The notes under the pieces: model-generated
The model's input: only the letters and a program-made list of their open reading frames with translations
Databases searched by the model: none
Told to the model about the DNA's origin: nothing
Part shown: positions 6,245 to 8,140 of the stretch, piece by piece
How the letters are laid out: the number at the start of each line of letters is the position of its first letter
Position numbering within the stretch: the stretch's first letter is position 1
Program-made: the position numbers and the translations under genes
DNA from: Burkholderiales bacterium
GTDB taxonomy: Bacteria > Pseudomonadota > Gammaproteobacteria > Burkholderiales > Burkholderiaceae_C
Assembly: GCA_947450745.1 (NCBI GenBank)
Contig: CANFYD010000145.1
Span: 1 to 8,140 of the forward strand
DNA: 8,140 bases
Direction: 5' to 3'

Positions 6245-6334
6245 AAATGAAGAATCGACAAGTGCAGAGCCGGCAAAAACGCCGCTTCTCCGCGAACGCC
6301 GGCACCGCCAGGGGCCTGAATTGGGCTCAGCTTC

Positions 6335-6919
6335 TCACCCGCGGTCGAACTTGAAGACGGCCATGCTGGCCATCAGGTTGGGAAAAGTCCGCACCGCTTG
6401 ATCGTGCTGGATGCCGAAGCTGTCGAGGATGCGCAGGCGGTTTTTGCGGGCCAGTATTTCAAAGTCGGCGAAGGTGCCGACGCGGATATTCGGCGTGTCG
6501 TACCACTCATAGGGCAGCACGCGCGTCACCGGCATGCGGCCCAGCATCACTTGCAGACGGTTCGGCCAGTGGGCGAAGTTGGGGAAGCTGACGATGCCGA
6601 TGCGGCCGACCCGCGCCGTTTCCCGCAGCATGCCTTCGGTATTGCGCAGGTGCTGCAGCGTTTCCAGTTGCAGCACCACGTCGAAGCTTTGGTCCTCGAA
6701 GATGGACAAGCCCTCTTCCAGGTTCAGCTGAATCACGTTGACGCCGCGCTGCACGCAGGCCAGCAAGTTGGCGTCGTCCAGCTCCACGCCGTAACCGGTG
6801 CAGCCCTTGTGTTCTTGCAGATAGGCGAGCAACTCGCCGGTGCCGCAGCCGAGGTCGAGCACCCGGGAACCGGCCGGCACCAGCGCCGCGATGGCCTTCA
6901 TCACCGACAAGCTGCTCAT
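6335..6919 (-). CDS. metW: Methionine biosynthesis protein MetW
   Basis: A 194-aa class I methyltransferase-fold protein of the MetW family. The SAM-binding motif I reads VLDLGCGTGELL (about residues 20-31), followed by the acidic GYGVELDD segment (about 42-49) and FDVVLQLETLQHL. The MetW hallmarks come after: GIVSFPNFAHWPNRLQ, GRMPVT and LPYEWYDTPNI. The length matches the family. MetW occurs next to MetX in many proteobacteria and supports MetX in homoserine acylation. Whether it methylates anything is unclear, so its role here is taken from the family and the pairing. Its ATG overlaps the metX stop (ATGA), with a strong AGGGGAG ribosome site 5 nt upstream, inside metX. The two proteins are therefore probably made in a coupled way. 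No convincing intrinsic terminator follows. Confidence 0.95.
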   Translation of the reverse strand: MSSLSVMKAIAALVPAGSRVLDLGCGTGELLAYLQEHKGCTGYGVELDDANLLACVQRGVNVIQLNLEEGLSIFEDQSFDVVLQLETLQHLRNTEGMLRETARVGRIGIVSFPNFAHWPNRLQVMLGRMPVTRVLPYEWYDTPNIRVGTFADFEILARKNRLRILDSFGIQHDQAVRTFPNLMASMAVFKFDRG

Positions 6920-8055
6920 TGGAACTCCCCTGCGATGCGCAAGAAATAGGCGCGCAAGACGCCGTGGTAGCGCGGGTCTTCGAGCAAAAACGCGTCGTGG
7001 CCGTGCGGCGCGTCGATCTCGGCATAGGACACGTCGAGCTTGTTGTCCAGCAAGGCCTTGACGATCTCGCGCGAGCGGGCCGGGGCAAAACGCCAGTCGG
7101 TAGAAAAACTGGCCAGCAAGAACTTGCAGGTGGCGCTGGCAAAAGCACGGCTCAGGTCGCCGCCGTGTTCGCGCGCCGGGTCAAAGTAGTCGAGGGCGCG
7201 GGTGATCAGCAAATAGGTGTTGGCGTCAAAGTACTCGCTGAATTTGTCGCCCTGATAGCGCAAATAGCTTTCGATCTGAAACTCGATCTCCTGGGTGGAA
7301 TAGCTCAGCTCGGCGGCGCGCAGCTCACGGCCGAACTTGGCTTCCATCGCGTCGTCGGACAAATAAGTGATGTGGCCGATCATCCGCGCCACGCGCAAGC
7401 CGCGCTTCGGTATGGCGTTGTGCTGGGCGTAATGGCCGCCGTGGAAGTCGGGGTCGGTGATGATGGCGCGGCGCGCCACCTCGTTGAACGCGATGTTCTG
7501 CGCCGACAAATTGGGCGCGGTGGCGATGGCGATGCAGTGCCGCAGCCGCTGCGGATAGCGCAGCGACCAGTCCAGCGCCTGCATGCCGCCGAGCGAGCCG
7601 CCCAGCACGGCGGCCAGTTGCGTGATGCCCAGCGCATCGAGCAAGCGCGCTTGTGCATCGACCCAGTCCTGCACGGTGACGACCGGAAAGTCGGCACCGT
7701 AGACCTGGCCGCTGGCCGGGTTCACATGCATAGGCCCGGTCGAGCCGAAGCAGGAGCCGAGGTTGTTGACGCCTATGACGAAGAAGCGGTCGGTGTCCAG
7801 CGGTTTGCCGGGGCCGATCAGGTTGTCCCACCAGCCTTCGCTGTTCGCCTTGCCCTCGTAATGGCCGGCCAGGTGGTGGCTGGCGTTGAGCGCGTGGCAG
7901 ACCAGCACGGCGTTGTTGCGCTCGGCGTTGAGCTCGCCGTAGGTCTCGTAGACCAGTTCGTAATCGGACAAGGTGGCCCCGCTGCGCAGCGGCAGCGTCT
8001 GGTCAAACTTGAGTCGCTGCGGGGTCACGAACCCCAAATTCCCGGCATGTCCCAT
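6916..8055 (-). CDS. metX: Homoserine O-acyltransferase MetX (succinyl- or acetyltransferase)
   Basis: A 379-aa alpha/beta-hydrolase-fold enzyme that acylates the hydroxyl of L-homoserine from an acyl-CoA, the committed step towards methionine in the cytoplasm. The nucleophile elbow GGSLGGMQAL carries S154. The other triad members are D320 (in SFSTDWRF) and H353 (in DAPHGHDAF); the 33-residue D-H spacing equals that of Haemophilus influenzae MetX (D304/H337). Further family signatures are LVCHALNASHH, GWWDNLIGPGKPLDTDRFFVIGVNNLGSCFGSTGP and ARMIGHITYLSDDAM. Family length and N-terminus (LPLRSGATLSDYELVYETYG) fit the ATG at 8055, which has an AGGA ribosome site 7 nt upstream. Betaproteobacterial MetX proteins paired with MetW are commonly assigned as succinyltransferases (metXS), but the acyl donor cannot be settled here. 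A terminator-like hairpin ends only about 20 bp upstream of the start codon. The gene overlaps metW by 4 bases. Confidence 0.96.
   Translation of the reverse strand: MGHAGNLGFVTPQRLKFDQTLPLRSGATLSDYELVYETYGELNAERNNAVLVCHALNASHHLAGHYEGKANSEGWWDNLIGPGKPLDTDRFFVIGVNNLGSCFGSTGPMHVNPASGQVYGADFPVVTVQDWVDAQARLLDALGITQLAAVLGGSLGGMQALDWSLRYPQRLRHCIAIATAPNLSAQNIAFNEVARRAIITDPDFHGGHYAQHNAIPKRGLRVARMIGHITYLSDDAMEAKFGRELRAAELSYSTQEIEFQIESYLRYQGDKFSEYFDANTYLLITRALDYFDPAREHGGDLSRAFASATCKFLLASFSTDWRFAPARSREIVKALLDNKLDVSYAEIDAPHGHDAFLLEDPRYHGVLRAYFLRIAGEFQ
6925..6931 (-). promoter_or_regulatory. Ribosome binding site of metW, inside the metX 3' end
   Basis: Read on the minus strand the bases are AGGGGAG, 5 nt before the metW ATG. 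The site lies within the last codons of metX. With the ATGA overlap it supports the chosen metW start and re-initiation after metX translation. Confidence 0.7.
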
Positions 8056-8062
8056 CCAGCTG

Positions 8063-8066
8063 TCCT
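8063..8066 (-). promoter_or_regulatory. Ribosome binding site of metX
   Basis: AGGA on the minus strand, 7 nt before the ATG at 8055. It lies between the start codon and the upstream hairpin/T-run, so the metX ribosome site would not be sequestered by that hairpin itself. Confidence 0.55.
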
Positions 8067-8073
8067 GTCGCCC

Positions 8074-8113
8074 AAAAAACGAAACCGACGCCGCTGCAGA
8101 AGCGGACGCCGGT
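8074..8113 (-). terminator. Intrinsic terminator-like hairpin upstream of metX
   Basis: On the minus strand a GC-rich stem (ACCGGCG-T-CCGCT paired with AGCGGCGTCGGT, loop of about 5 nt, one bulged base and one mismatch; 8084-8113) is followed by TTCG and six T (8074-8079). This is the layout of a Rho-independent terminator acting leftwards. It most likely ends a minus-strand gene whose 3' end is near or just beyond 8140; stops in the minus frames are present there. It could instead be an attenuator in the metX leader. Confidence 0.6.
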
Positions 8114-8140
8114 GATTCAAAGGCGATCCCCTCTTAGCGG

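Noticed and set aside
6274..6304. Possible terminator of metW (GCCG/CGGC stem followed by five T on the minus strand)
   Set aside because: Stem of only 4 bp with a loop of about 15; alternative folding puts the T-run inside a loop. Too weak to call.
6919..8115. Plus-strand open frame of about 398 codons opposite metX
   Set aside because: Antisense shadow without recognisable motifs; metX on the minus strand is complete.

Overview
The window is GC-rich, densely coding bacterial DNA. Most likely it comes from the Betaproteobacteria, order Burkholderiales. This is inferred from gene content: a CusB-type adaptor with a fused C-terminal CusF domain, a MetX–MetW pair, a class I PPK2, and REP sequences with a GTAG head. 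No rRNA or other phylogenetic marker is present, so the genus cannot be fixed.

Layout. Positions 1-302 hold the 3' end of a periplasmic adaptor gene (CusB family) whose last part is a copper/silver-binding CusF-like domain. It overlaps by 4 bases (GTGA) the complete cusA-type RND pump gene (299-3436). The cusA stop overlaps an ATG (TAATG) of a short leader containing four copies of a 12-bp repeat. After it comes a zinc-dependent succinylglutamate desuccinylase/aspartoacylase-family gene (best start 3532, end 4476). A 379-bp gap follows, holding a heptamer tandem repeat, an inverted pair of REP sequences and a possible FNR-type site. Next is a polyphosphate kinase 2 gene (4856-6073) with a long Lys/Ala/Pro-rich N-terminal tail. 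A 261-bp convergent gap holds a second inverted REP pair. On the minus strand lie metX (8055 to 6916) and metW (6919 to 6335), overlapping by 4 bases (ATGA) and so translationally coupled. A terminator-like hairpin on the minus strand lies just upstream of metX.

How the genes work together. The adaptor and CusA would be parts of a tripartite Cu(I)/Ag(I) efflux pump. The CusF domain would hand metal to the methionine cluster of CusA, which is conserved here. An outer-membrane CusC-type gene would be expected upstream, outside the window. The AstE-like gene is co-oriented and touching, but it has no obvious link to metal efflux and no arginine-succinyltransferase neighbours. PPK2 is a separate unit of nucleotide/polyphosphate metabolism. 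MetX and MetW form the homoserine-acylation step of methionine synthesis.

Novelty. The proteins belong to known families and none looks like a new system. The most unusual material is the repeat content: three different short tandem repeats at or near gene ends, and two REPIN-like inverted REP pairs that bracket ppk2. The basic tail of PPK2 and the loss of one methionine of the CusA relay are further points of interest.
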